Shown here one piece after another: positions 51,506-60,516 of a DNA stretch of 64,000 nt. The stretch spans positions 17,598 through 81,597 of the forward strand of contig WHTW01000012.1 of the NCBI GenBank assembly GCA_009377525.1, given 5' to 3'. Under the pieces are notes generated by a model. It was not told the origin of the DNA and searched no databases. It worked only from the letters and a program-made list of their open reading frames with translations. The stretch's first letter is position 1; the number at the start of each line of letters is the position of its first letter. Position numbers and translations under genes: made by a program. The DNA is from Rhodospirillales bacterium (GTDB lineage Bacteria; Pseudomonadota; Alphaproteobacteria; Reyranellales; Reyranellaceae).

Positions 51506-52267
51506 CTACAGGTACTTCGCCGGACGGATCATCGCTCGCCACATGTGCGCGACCGGGCTGTTGTCGAAACCCAGCCCCTGCTCGGGCTGGCGGAAGTTGC
51601 GCCCGATGATGTCGGTGAACTCTTCCAGCTCGACATGCACGTTGGGATCGAACGAGTAGATGTCGTGCACCGTGATCATGCGGCCCGACATGTACCACTT
51701 GTGGTTCCGCATGCGCTTGTAGTCCTCTTCCACATAGGGATCGGGACGGTAGTCGGCGCCGAACAGCGAGACGTAGGATTGCGGATATTCGTAGCCGACC
51801 GATTCGTCGGCATAGAAGCGCAGCACCTGATGGGCACGGATCGCCCAGGTCACTTCCTCATCGACATAGGGCTCGACCAGCTGGGCGCCCCAGTAGCCGT
51901 GATCGCCGCGGATGAAGCCGGTCGCGGCGATGTCGTGCAGCAGGCAGGCGAGCACCATCTTCTCCGGCAGGCCGCCCTTCACCGCATGGCGGGCGCTCTG
52001 CAGGAGATGCATCGACGGGCCGAAACGGAGCTTGAAGAAATCGATCAGCGTCGGCTTCTCCGGCATCGCCGGCAGCCGCGGGTCGTCGCCCATCAGGACG
52101 CGGAGGTTCGGATTGGCCTTGATCATGGCGCCGGCGTTGGGCGGTGGGTTCATGTCGCCGTCGGCCAGGGCATGCAGGCGCGACTTGACGACGATGTAGT
52201 CGAGCTCCTGCGCCATCTTGGCTTCGAGCGCGTCGGCGCGTTGCGCCAGATTCATGGTTGCGTTCAT
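51506..52267 (-). CDS. HD-domain phosphohydrolase-like protein
   Basis: Protein of 253 residues. The metal-binding set appears as a histidine in LLQSARHAVKGG, the HD pair in CLLHDIAATG, a histidine in IRAHQVLRF, and an acidic partner near YEYPQSYVSLFG. This is the HD hydrolase layout, which acts on nucleotides or small phosphate esters, or oxygenates inositol-like substrates. No signal peptide. GGAGGAG precedes the ATG at 52267. It is divergent from the malate/lactate dehydrogenase gene and convergent on the nitrile hydratase operon. Confidence 0.8.
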   Translation of the reverse strand: MNATMNLAQRADALEAKMAQELDYIVVKSRLHALADGDMNPPPNAGAMIKANPNLRVLMGDDPRLPAMPEKPTLIDFFKLRFGPSMHLLQSARHAVKGGLPEKMVLACLLHDIAATGFIRGDHGYWGAQLVEPYVDEEVTWAIRAHQVLRFYADESVGYEYPQSYVSLFGADYRPDPYVEEDYKRMRNHKWYMSGRMITVHDIYSFDPNVHVELEEFTDIIGRNFRQPEQGLGFDNSPVAHMWRAMIRPAKYL

Positions 52268-52345
52268 GGCACGTCTCCTCCGACGTTTTGGCAAGCCTAT
52301 CACGTGCTAGCGTGGCCGTCCCGCAGCCAGCCCGTGGAAGATCAG

Positions 52346-53410
52346 ATGCCTGCCTCGTACGAAACGCACCGCCGCCAACTCGAACTGATCCTGCACGCCT
52401 GGGGCATGGCCCAGCCGGCGGCCGCGAGTACCGCCGAAATCATGAGCTGGGCCGACCTGCACGGCATCGACACGCACGGCATCTCCATGGTGCCGGTCTA
52501 TGACGAGCGTCGGCGCGGCGGCAAGATCGACATGAAGGCCGAGCCCGTTGTTTCGCGGGAAACACCGGTGTCGGCGCTGGTCGACGGCCAGGGCGGCCAG
52601 GGCCACGCCAACGCCCGGCACGCCATGGATCTCGCCATTGCCAAGGCAAAGACCTCGGGCATCGGAGTCGCCGTGGTGCGCAATTCGGCGCATTTCGGCG
52701 CCTGCGGCTTCTATGCGCTGATGGCGGTCGAGGCCGGCCTTTTAGGCATGGTCGCAACCTCCGCGAGCGGCGTCCAGGTCGCACCGACCTTCGGTGCCCA
52801 GGCACGGCTCGGCACCGACCCGATCGCCTTCGGCGCGCCGGGCCGGCCGGGCGAGCCGTTCCTGCTCGACATGGCGACCACCACCGTCGCCGCGGGCAAA
52901 ATCCGCAACAAGGCCAACGAGAATTTGCCGACGCCGCTCGGCTGGCTGGTCACCGCCGAAGGCAAGCCCAGCACCGATCCGCGCGAGGTGAGCAAAGGAG
53001 GCTACATGACGCCGCTCGGCGGCACGCCGGAAGGCAGCAGCCACAAGGGCTACGGCCTGTCGTCTATGGTGAACATCCTCTCCTCGGCGCTGTCGGGTGC
53101 CACCATGATCACCGACCCCCTGCACACCAAGAAGCCGGGCACGCAGGACATCGGCCACTTCATGCTGGCGCTCGATCCCGGCATCTTCCGCGACCCGAAG
53201 GAATTCCGCGCCGACGTAGCCGCCTTCTGCGACACGCTGCGCACCACCAGGCCCGCCGATCCCGATCGGCCCGTGATGGTGGCGGGCGACCCCGAGCGGC
53301 GCACCGCCGACCAGCGCCTCAAGACCGGCATTCCCGTCGGGCCCAACCTGCTCGCCAAGGTCCGCGAGGTCGCGCTCGCCTCGGGCGCACCGTGGATCAT
53401 GACCAACTGA
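52346..53410 (+). CDS. Malate/L-lactate dehydrogenase-family (MDH2/YlbC-like) oxidoreductase
   Basis: Protein of 354 residues of the Ldh_2 family, which is unrelated in fold to the ordinary LDH: WADLHGIDTHGISMV, the catalytic histidine in RNSAHFGACGFYALM, FGAQARLGTDPIAFGAP (NAD site), and SSHKGYGLSSMVNILSSALSG. Members reduce 2-oxo acids or Delta1-piperideine-2-carboxylate with NAD(P)H. GTGGAAGATCAG precedes the ATG. It converges on the MFS gene at 53429. Confidence 0.9.
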   Translation: MPASYETHRRQLELILHAWGMAQPAAASTAEIMSWADLHGIDTHGISMVPVYDERRRGGKIDMKAEPVVSRETPVSALVDGQGGQGHANARHAMDLAIAKAKTSGIGVAVVRNSAHFGACGFYALMAVEAGLLGMVATSASGVQVAPTFGAQARLGTDPIAFGAPGRPGEPFLLDMATTTVAAGKIRNKANENLPTPLGWLVTAEGKPSTDPREVSKGGYMTPLGGTPEGSSHKGYGLSSMVNILSSALSGATMITDPLHTKKPGTQDIGHFMLALDPGIFRDPKEFRADVAAFCDTLRTTRPADPDRPVMVAGDPERRTADQRLKTGIPVGPNLLAKVREVALASGAPWIMTN

Positions 53411-53428
53411 GCAATCCGCCGTCGCGTC

Positions 53429-54952
53429 CTATAGTTCGACCGCATGCTCGCCGCGCGCCTTGCGCGGCACCGTTCGCATCAGCGACAGGGCGCCGGCGAG
53501 GAAGCCGAGGATGCCGAGCATCAGGATCACGGCGCGGCTGGCGAAGACCAGCGTCGCGGACGAAGCATCCATGGTGATGCCGTTGGAGCCGGGTGCGGCG
53601 TCGATGCCGAGCACCAGCAAGGTCGAAGCGCCGGCAATGCCCGTGCTGATGCCGAGGTAACGCACGACGTTCAGAAGGCTGCCGGCCTCGCCGGTCAGCT
53701 CCTCGGGCGCCGTCGCCATGATGGCGCTGCTGTTGGGCGAGATGAAAAGCCCCTGCCCCGTGCCAAAGATCGCCAGCGCCAGCATGATCAGCGGCATATT
53801 CGCAGCCTTGCCGTCGAGGAAGATGTAGAGCAGGACAAGGCCCGCGACACACACCGCCATGCCCGCCGCCGTCGCGGCACGCGCGCCGAAGCGGTCGTAG
53901 AGCACGCCGCCGACCGGCGCGAGCAGCCCCAGCATCACCGGCACGATCGAGAGCCTGAGGCCGGCAACGAGCTCGGAGTCCTGGTAGACGCGAACGAGCA
54001 CGAAGGGAATGAGGAAGAACACGCCGAACAGTGTGGCGTAAGACAGGAAGTTCGCGAGGTTGCCCGTCACGAAGGCGCGCTGGCGCAGGAGCGCGAAATC
54101 GATCAGCGGTGTGGCGGCGCGCCGCTCGGCACGGACGAACAGCGCCAGAAGGACGACGGCGGCCACGCTGCAGGATATGAAGGCGGGCGAAGTCACGCCC
54201 CAGGCATAGCCCTCGTTCAGGAGAGCGACGACAGCGGTGAGCGCGGGCGCGATCAGGAACGCACCATGCCAGTCGAAGCGGCCGCCGCTTTGCAGGTGCC
54301 GGGTCTGCGGCAGCACGAACCAGCCGAGGAGCAAACCCAGCAGTCCGAACGGCACGTTGATCCAGAACGCCCAGTGCCAGCCCAGCGTATCGAGCACCAG
54401 GCCGCCCACCGCCGGTCCCACGCCGAGCCCGATCGCCTGTGCCGCCGACTGCAGGCCAAGCACGCGACCGCGATGCTCGGGGCCCACGGCCAGGACGACG
54501 ATGGCGATGCTGTTGGCGGTGAGCAGGGCCGCGCCGAAGCCCTGCACGATCCGGAAGGCGATCAGGGTGGGCAGGTCCGGCGCGAAGCCGCACAGGCCGG
54601 AGCCGATGACGAACAGCAGGAAGGCGCCGGTATAGAGCAGCTTGCGCCCGATCATGTCGGCCAGCCTGCCGAAGATCGGCATGAACGACGCCATGGTCAG
54701 GATATAGGCCACCGCCACCCAGCTCACGGTGCTGAGCGGCGCGTGGAAATCCCGCTCGAGCCGGGGCAGCAGCATCTGCGTCAGGCTGGCGTCGACCTGG
54801 CCCATGAAGGCGCCGATGCATACGGTGCCGACGACGGCCCAGGGATACCATGCGAGCCGGGCGACGGCCTGCAGTGGCGGCGGCTCGTGGCCCTGGAGCA
54901 CGGCCCCGCGCAGCGCCGCAAACGAGGCAGGCCCGGGCTCCGCGCTCGGCAT
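53429..54952 (-). CDS. DHA2-type MFS efflux transporter (EmrB/QacA-like)
   Basis: Protein of 507 residues with about 14 predicted spans. It has the family motif A in FGRLADMIGRKLLYTG and the motif C-like GLGVGPAVGGLVLDTLGW, as well as LPQTRHLQSGGRFDW before the second half. It is a proton antiporter likely to expel a drug or a catabolic intermediate. Its ATG overlaps the stop of the GMC oxidoreductase (TGATG), so the transporter and the oxidase are made together and may handle the same compound. Confidence 0.9.
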   Translation of the reverse strand: MPSAEPGPASFAALRGAVLQGHEPPPLQAVARLAWYPWAVVGTVCIGAFMGQVDASLTQMLLPRLERDFHAPLSTVSWVAVAYILTMASFMPIFGRLADMIGRKLLYTGAFLLFVIGSGLCGFAPDLPTLIAFRIVQGFGAALLTANSIAIVVLAVGPEHRGRVLGLQSAAQAIGLGVGPAVGGLVLDTLGWHWAFWINVPFGLLGLLLGWFVLPQTRHLQSGGRFDWHGAFLIAPALTAVVALLNEGYAWGVTSPAFISCSVAAVVLLALFVRAERRAATPLIDFALLRQRAFVTGNLANFLSYATLFGVFFLIPFVLVRVYQDSELVAGLRLSIVPVMLGLLAPVGGVLYDRFGARAATAAGMAVCVAGLVLLYIFLDGKAANMPLIMLALAIFGTGQGLFISPNSSAIMATAPEELTGEAGSLLNVVRYLGISTGIAGASTLLVLGIDAAPGSNGITMDASSATLVFASRAVILMLGILGFLAGALSLMRTVPRKARGEHAVEL

Positions 54953-56568
54953 CAAGCGGCGTCCTCCAGCACCATCGCCGCGGCCTTCTCGCCGATCATG
55001 ATCGACGGCGCGTTGGTGTTGCCCGAGGTGAGCGTCGGCATGGTCGAGGCGTCGGCGACACGCAGACCCGCAATGCCGTGCACGCGCAGGCGGGCGTCGA
55101 CGACGGCCATCGCGTCCGAGCCCATCTTGCAGGTGCCGACGGGATGGTAGGTCGTTTCGGCGGCCTTCCTGACCCAGTCGAGAATCTCGTCGTCGCTGCG
55201 GCGGTCGGGCCCTGGCGCGATCTCGGTGATCTGCATATGGGCGAGCGCGGGCGCGTGCATGACCGAGCAGGCGATGCGGACGGCGCGCACGGTGAGCTCG
55301 GCATCGACTGGCGAGGACAGGAAGTTGAAGTTGATCGCCGGCGGCTTCCTGGGATCGGACGACGCGATGTGGATGTGTCCCCTGCTCTCCGGCCGCATCG
55401 GGTGCGCGTAGCAGGTCATGCCGGACTGCCGGGCGATGCGCGGTCCCTTTGGCCCCGGCTCGGTCAGCATCGGCACCCAGCCCAGCAGCAGATCGGGTGA
55501 CTCCAGCCCTTCGCGCGAGCGGACGAAGGCGCGGATCGGCGCGGCGACCATGCCGAGCAGCCCTCGCCCGGAGAAGGCGTAGCGCAATGCCTGTCCGACC
55601 AGACCGAGGCCGCGGCCGCGGTCGTTGAAGGTGAGCCCCTTCCTGCCGATCGCCCATCGTGTGCGCGGCGCAAAATGGTCGCGCAGGTTCTCGCCGACGC
55701 CCGGCAGCGCATGGCGGACCTCGATGCCGAGCGCGCGCAGCCGCTCCGGCTGGCCGAGGCCCGACAGTTCCAGCAATTGCGGTGAGTTCACCGATCCCGC
55801 GCTCACCACGATCTCGCGCGCGGCACGGGCTTCGCGTGTGACGCCGGCGACCGAGTAGCGGACGCCGATGCACCGTTTGCCGTCGAGCAGCAGCACCTCG
55901 GTCAAGGCATCGGTCACGATGCGGAGATTGCGGCGGCTGCGGACAGGATCGAGGTAGCAGCGCGCCGTGCTCATCCTCCGACGCGAGGCGATCGTCGCCT
56001 GGCTCATGGCGATGCCGTCCTGCTGCGCACCGTTGTAGTCGGGGTTGTGCCGGATGCCGACCTGACCCGCGGCCTCGATCAACGCCAGGAACAGCGGATC
56101 GCGCCAGTCGGGATTGGTGACGCGCAACGGGCCGTCGCGCCCGCGGAAGGCATCGTCCCCGTCGCCATCGTAGCTTTCCATCTTCTTGAAGATGGGCAGC
56201 ACGTCGCTGTAGCTCCAGCCGCGATTGCCCATCTGCGCCCAGGAATCGAAGTCCTGCGCCTGGCCGCGCACGAAGGCCTGTCCGTTGATGGCACTCGAGC
56301 CACCCAGCAGACGGCCGCGCGGCACCGCCAGTCGCCGGCCGTTGGTCCCCGCCTCCGGCTCGGCGCTGTAGAGCCAGTTGGCCGCCGGATTGGCGATCAG
56401 CTTCGCGTAGCCGATCGGGATGTGCGTCCAGGGATTGTCGGCGGGACCAGCCTCCAGCAACAGCACGCGGTTGCGCGGGTCGGCCGACAGCCGGTTGGCC
56501 ACCACCGCGCCGGCCGAGCCCGCGCCGACGACGATGTAGTCGTAGGTTTCCACGTCGGTGTGTTTCAC
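54952..56568 (-). CDS. GMC-family choline-dehydrogenase-like oxidoreductase
   Basis: Protein of 538 residues: FAD motif YDYIVVGAGSAGAVVANRLS, GMC signature GRLLGGSSAINGQAFVRG, second signature VVSAGSVNSPQLLELSG, and the C-terminal TTYHPVGTCKMG followed by NTNAPSIMIGEKAA. The active-site histidine pattern (YHPVGTC plus N in TSGNTN) is like choline dehydrogenase and alkanol oxidases. It acts on alcohols with FAD. It is the first gene of a two-gene unit with the MFS transporter. Confidence 0.92.
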   Translation of the reverse strand: MKHTDVETYDYIVVGAGSAGAVVANRLSADPRNRVLLLEAGPADNPWTHIPIGYAKLIANPAANWLYSAEPEAGTNGRRLAVPRGRLLGGSSAINGQAFVRGQAQDFDSWAQMGNRGWSYSDVLPIFKKMESYDGDGDDAFRGRDGPLRVTNPDWRDPLFLALIEAAGQVGIRHNPDYNGAQQDGIAMSQATIASRRRMSTARCYLDPVRSRRNLRIVTDALTEVLLLDGKRCIGVRYSVAGVTREARAAREIVVSAGSVNSPQLLELSGLGQPERLRALGIEVRHALPGVGENLRDHFAPRTRWAIGRKGLTFNDRGRGLGLVGQALRYAFSGRGLLGMVAAPIRAFVRSREGLESPDLLLGWVPMLTEPGPKGPRIARQSGMTCYAHPMRPESRGHIHIASSDPRKPPAINFNFLSSPVDAELTVRAVRIACSVMHAPALAHMQITEIAPGPDRRSDDEILDWVRKAAETTYHPVGTCKMGSDAMAVVDARLRVHGIAGLRVADASTMPTLTSGNTNAPSIMIGEKAAAMVLEDAA

Positions 56569-56730
56569 TTGGAGCGCATCCTAGCGGGAGATTCATCCCA
56601 GGGCATCGCCTCATCGGCCGGGCCAGTTTCACGGGTCGGACCCGGCACCCGAACCGACTGCATCCTGCCTTGAAGTGCCGCGCCCATTGTCGGACGGTTG
56701 CGCCAACGACAAGCACGAGGAACGCCCACC

Positions 56731-57621
56731 ATGACTGCCACCCAGCTCGACGGCCTCGTTACCCTGTTGCGCTCACGCGCGGTGCCGCCGGATTACGACG
56801 TGGCGCAGGCGCGCGCTCGGTTCGAAAAGACCGCCGTCTTCCTGGGCGGCGCGCCGGATGCCAAATGCGAGAAGGTGGACGCCGGCGGCGTTCCCGCCGA
56901 ATGGGTGATGGCGCCGGGCTGCGACACCGGGCGGGCCATCCTCTACCTGCATGGCGGCGGCTACGCCATCGGCTCGCTCAACACCCACCGCCGGCTCGCC
57001 TATGACATTTCCGCGGCATCGGCGGCGAAGGTCCTGCTGATCGACTACCGACTGGCGCCCGAGCAACCCTTCCCGGCCGCGATCGACGACGCGGCGTCGG
57101 CGTGGCGCTGGCTGCTGCAGCAGGGCTTCGCCGCCAACCGGCTGGCTATTGCCGGCGATTCGGCGGGTGGCGGGCTCACCATCGCCACGCTGATCAACCT
57201 GCGCGACCAGAAGCTTGGCCTCCCGGCCTGCGCCGTGGCGATCTCGCCGTGGGTCGATCTGGAGGGCCTGGGCAACAGCATCACGACTCGGTCGGCGCAG
57301 GACCCCATGGTGCAGAAGGACGGCCTGCTGTGGATGGCCAAGATGTACCTCAACGGCAAGGATGCGAAGACACCGCTGGCCGCGCCGTTGCATGCCGACC
57401 TGAAGGGCCTGCCGCCGACGCTGGTGCAGGTTGGCACGGCCGAGACGCTGCTCGACGACGGCATCCGCATCGCCGAGAAGATGCATGCCGCGGGCGTCGA
57501 TGCGCGGCTCGCCATCTGGCCCAACATGCTGCACGTCTTCCCGCTGTTCGCGCCCATCCTCTCCGAAGGACGCGACGGCTGCATCGAGATCGGCAACTTC
57601 ATCCGCAGCAAGACCGCGTAA
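56731..57621 (+). CDS. Alpha/beta hydrolase of the hormone-sensitive-lipase (HSL) family
   Basis: Protein of 296 residues with the HSL oxyanion motif YLHGGGYAIGS, the nucleophile serine in AGDSAGGGL, an aspartate in the LLDDGIRIAEKM region and the histidine in NMLHVFP. A type IV esterase acting on short acyl esters or lactones. It starts at the ATG of 56731; CACGAGGAA is upstream. It is followed 15 bp later by the ThDP enzyme gene. Confidence 0.92.
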   Translation: MTATQLDGLVTLLRSRAVPPDYDVAQARARFEKTAVFLGGAPDAKCEKVDAGGVPAEWVMAPGCDTGRAILYLHGGGYAIGSLNTHRRLAYDISAASAAKVLLIDYRLAPEQPFPAAIDDAASAWRWLLQQGFAANRLAIAGDSAGGGLTIATLINLRDQKLGLPACAVAISPWVDLEGLGNSITTRSAQDPMVQKDGLLWMAKMYLNGKDAKTPLAAPLHADLKGLPPTLVQVGTAETLLDDGIRIAEKMHAAGVDARLAIWPNMLHVFPLFAPILSEGRDGCIEIGNFIRSKTA

Positions 57622-57636
57622 GCGAAAGGACCCTCC

Positions 57637-59256
57637 ATGCCTCGCATGACCGGCGGCGACGCCATCGTCGATTCCCTGCTGCGGCACGGCATCGACACCA
57701 TCTTCGGCCTGCCCGGCGTGCAGATGTACGGCCTGTTCGACGCCTTCGCGCGCAATGCCAACCGGCTGAAGGTGATCAACGCGCGGCACGAGCAGACGAC
57801 GGCGTACATGGCGCTGGGCTATGCGCAATCGTCCGGCAGACCCTCGGCCTTCACCGTCGTGCCGGGTCCCGGCGTGATGAACACCATGGGCGCGCTGACC
57901 ACGGCGTGGGGTGTCAATGCGCCGGTGATGTGCATCACGGGCCAGGTGCCGAGCGCCATGATCGGCCGCGGCCGCGGGCAATTGCACGAGATGCCCGACC
58001 AGCTCGCCACGCTGAAGACGCTTCTGAAGTTCGCCGAGCGCATAGAACATCCCACCGAGGCGCCGCAGGTCATGGCGCGCGCCTTCCAGGCGATGACCTC
58101 GGGCCGGCCCGGGCCGGTCGCCGTCGAGATGCCGTGGGACATGTTCCCCGCCACCGCGGACGTCTCGCCGATTGACCCGCTCGGCAAGCGCGCCAACCCT
58201 GAGCCCGATCCCGACAAGATCGCCGCACTCGCCAAGCTCGTGGACGCGGCCAAGGCGCCGATGATCTGGATCGGCGGCGGCGCGGTCGATGCCGGCCCGG
58301 AGATCCTGGCGCTGGCCGAGAAGATCGGCGCGCCGGTCGTGTCGTTCCGCATGGGCAAGGGCGTGGTCGATTCGCGCCATCCCCTGTCGCTGAACACGGT
58401 CGGCGGCTTCGAATTGTGGGACAAGACCGACCTTCTGATCGGCATCGGCACGCGCCTCGACGTGCCGATCGCGCGCTGGGCACCCGTCCCCGCCGGGCTG
58501 AAGACCGCGCGCATCGACCTCGATCCCGCCGAGCATCGCCGGCTGGCCGTCAACGTCGCGATCGTGACCGACGCCGCCCAGGGCACGCGCGCCCTCACCG
58601 CCGCGGTGGCGCGCAAGGACGGCAAGGACTGGCGTGCCGCGATAGCCACCGCCAAGGAAGCGGCACAGGCCGCGATCGCCAAGGCCGACCCGCAGTACTC
58701 CTACATGAAGGTGCTGCGCGACGTGCTGCCCGACGACGGCATCGTCGTCGATGAGGTCACACAGCTCGGCTACATCATCTGGTACGGCTATCCCGTGCAC
58801 CAGCCGCGCCGGCTGGTGAGCTCGGGTTTCTCCGGCACGCTGGGCTACGGCTTCCCGACGGCGCTGGGCGTCAAGGTGGCGAACCCCGACCGGCCGGTGG
58901 TGTCGGTGACCGGCGACGGCGGCTTCCTGTTCGGCGGCTCCGATCTTTCGACGGCGATGCAGTTCGGCATCAACCTGGTGACGGTGGTGGTGAACAACGC
59001 CTCCTACGGCAACGTGAAGCGTGACCAGGAACGGCTCTACGAGGGCCGGCACTCCGGCGCGGTGCTGCACAATCCCGACTTCCTGGCCTATGCCCGGTCG
59101 TTCGGCGTGCCGGCCTGGCGGGTCGAGACCGCCGATGCCTTCCGCGGCGCTCTGCGCGAGGCGCTGGCGAGCGATTCACCGGCGGTCGTCGAGGTCGTAT
59201 CCGACATCGCCAAGGACTATCCGCCCTACAAGTTCCATCAGCCGAGGCTGCCTTGA
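57637..59256 (+). CDS. Thiamine-diphosphate-dependent enzyme (acetolactate synthase/decarboxylase-like)
   Basis: Protein of 539 residues with three ThDP-family domains: the Pyr domain with the catalytic Glu52 (NARHEQTTAYMALGYAQSSG), a middle nucleotide-like domain (WIGGGAVDAGPEILALAEK), and the PP domain with VTGDGGFLFGGSDLSTAMQF and NNASYGN that binds the diphosphate via Mg. FAD-binding features of true acetolactate synthases are weak, so a benzoylformate decarboxylase- or glyoxylate carboligase-like activity on a 2-oxo acid is equally possible. GAAAGGA precedes the ATG. Confidence 0.9.
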   Translation: MPRMTGGDAIVDSLLRHGIDTIFGLPGVQMYGLFDAFARNANRLKVINARHEQTTAYMALGYAQSSGRPSAFTVVPGPGVMNTMGALTTAWGVNAPVMCITGQVPSAMIGRGRGQLHEMPDQLATLKTLLKFAERIEHPTEAPQVMARAFQAMTSGRPGPVAVEMPWDMFPATADVSPIDPLGKRANPEPDPDKIAALAKLVDAAKAPMIWIGGGAVDAGPEILALAEKIGAPVVSFRMGKGVVDSRHPLSLNTVGGFELWDKTDLLIGIGTRLDVPIARWAPVPAGLKTARIDLDPAEHRRLAVNVAIVTDAAQGTRALTAAVARKDGKDWRAAIATAKEAAQAAIAKADPQYSYMKVLRDVLPDDGIVVDEVTQLGYIIWYGYPVHQPRRLVSSGFSGTLGYGFPTALGVKVANPDRPVVSVTGDGGFLFGGSDLSTAMQFGINLVTVVVNNASYGNVKRDQERLYEGRHSGAVLHNPDFLAYARSFGVPAWRVETADAFRGALREALASDSPAVVEVVSDIAKDYPPYKFHQPRLP

Positions 59257-59267
59257 TTCACACACCG

Positions 59268-59370
59268 CCTCATCCTGAGGAGCGCGCGAAGCGCGCGTCT
59301 CGAAGGATGGCAACAAACGTGGCGTGGCCCACCCTTCGAGACGCCGCTGGCGCGGCTCCTCAGGGTGAGG
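59268..59370. repeat. Intergenic palindrome, CCTGAGGAGC family
   Basis: Second copy of the family at 26463: CCTCATCCTGAGGAGC, CGCGTCTCGAAGGATGG on the left and CCCACCCTTCGAGACGC, GCTCCTCAGGGTGAGG on the right; internal mini-hairpins GCGCGCGAAGCGCGC and GCCGCTGGCGCGGC. It lies 11 bp after the ThDP-enzyme stop and 21 bp before the amidohydrolase start. Confidence 0.9.
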
Positions 59371-59391
59371 TCGTGCGCTAGGGAGGACATC

Positions 59392-60441
59392 ATGGCCCAC
59401 GCACCAACGGTCGAACGGCAGCGGCGGGCGTTCGTCCCCGACGACGCATGGCTCGCCAAACAGGCCAAGGAGCCGATCCTCGAACCCGATCTGCCGATCG
59501 TCGATCCTCATCATCATCTGTGGGACCACGCCAACCACCACTATCTGCTTGACGAGCTGGTGGCCGACACCGGCACGGGCCACAACATCACGGCCACGGT
59601 CTATATCGACTGCCGCTCGATGTACCGCGCCGACGGACCGCCCGAGATGAAGCCGGTCGGCGAGACCGAATTCGCCAACGGCGTCGCCGCCATGAGCGCC
59701 AGCGGCCTCTACGGGCCGACGCGGGCCTGTGCCGGCATCATCTCCTACGTCGACATGACGCTGGGGGCGCGCGCCCGCGCCGTACTGGAGGCGCACGTCG
59801 CGGCCGGCAGCGGCCGCTTCCGCGGCATCCGCCATTCCGGCGGCTGGGATCCCAGCCCTGACGTCCGCAACGCGCACACCCATCCGCCGCAAGGCCTCTA
59901 CGGCCAGGCCGACTATCGCGAAGGCGTGGCCCAACTTGGGGCACTCGGCCTCACATACGAGGCCTGGCAGTACCATCCGCAGATCAAGGAAGTGACGGCA
60001 TTGGCGCGCGCCGTGCCGCAGACCACGATGATCCTGAACCACTGCGGCGGTCCTCTGGGCATCGGCCCCTATGCCGGCAAGACGGACGCCGTGTTCGCGA
60101 CCTGGAAGGCCGACCTTGCCGAACTGGCGCGCTGCCCCAACGTGGTCGTGAAGCTGGGCGGGCTCGGCATGGATATCGGCCCGTTCGCCGATCACATGAA
60201 GCGTCCTGCTCCGCCCACCGCGCGCGAGATCGCCGATCCCTGGGGGCCCTGGATCAAGACCTGCATCGACGCCTTCGGCGCCGACCGCTGCATGTTCGAG
60301 AGCAACTTCCCGGTCGACAAGATCTCGACCGGCTACGCCGTGCTGTGGAACGCCTTCAAGCTGATGGCGGCCGGCGCGTCGGCGACCGAGAAGACGGCCC
60401 TGTTCAGCGGCACGGCCAAGCGCGTGTACAGGTTGTCATGA
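59392..60441 (+). CDS. Amidohydrolase_2 metal-dependent hydrolase
   Basis: Protein of 349 residues: metal pair in PIVDPHHHLWDH, the FRGIRHSGGWD segment, LNHCGGPLGIGPYAG (a further histidine) and FESNFPVDK with the conserved aspartate. This looks like the L-rhamnono-lactonase/4-sulfomuconolactonase group, a lactonase or decarboxylase of small acids. GGGAGGACATC precedes the ATG. The stop comes two bases before a composite palindrome. Confidence 0.87.
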   Translation: MAHAPTVERQRRAFVPDDAWLAKQAKEPILEPDLPIVDPHHHLWDHANHHYLLDELVADTGTGHNITATVYIDCRSMYRADGPPEMKPVGETEFANGVAAMSASGLYGPTRACAGIISYVDMTLGARARAVLEAHVAAGSGRFRGIRHSGGWDPSPDVRNAHTHPPQGLYGQADYREGVAQLGALGLTYEAWQYHPQIKEVTALARAVPQTTMILNHCGGPLGIGPYAGKTDAVFATWKADLAELARCPNVVVKLGGLGMDIGPFADHMKRPAPPTAREIADPWGPWIKTCIDAFGADRCMFESNFPVDKISTGYAVLWNAFKLMAAGASATEKTALFSGTAKRVYRLS

Positions 60442-60443
60442 TC

Positions 60444-60498
60444 TCCTGGACCGCGCGCTGGGTCGCGTCAGACGCGACCTAGCGCGCGGTCCGGAAGA
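60444..60498. repeat. Composite palindrome, single unit (long-stem variant)
   Basis: TCCTGGACCGCGCGCTGGGTCGCGTC pairs with CGCGACCTAGCGCGCGGTCCGGAAGA, forming one long stem and a 3-4 base loop, so it keeps the outer frame but lacks the double-hairpin arms and the CATGATCATG apex. It lies between the amidohydrolase stop and the carboxylase start, 18 bp before the latter. Confidence 0.85.
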
Positions 60499-60516
60499 AT
60501 TTGAAGGGAAGAAACA

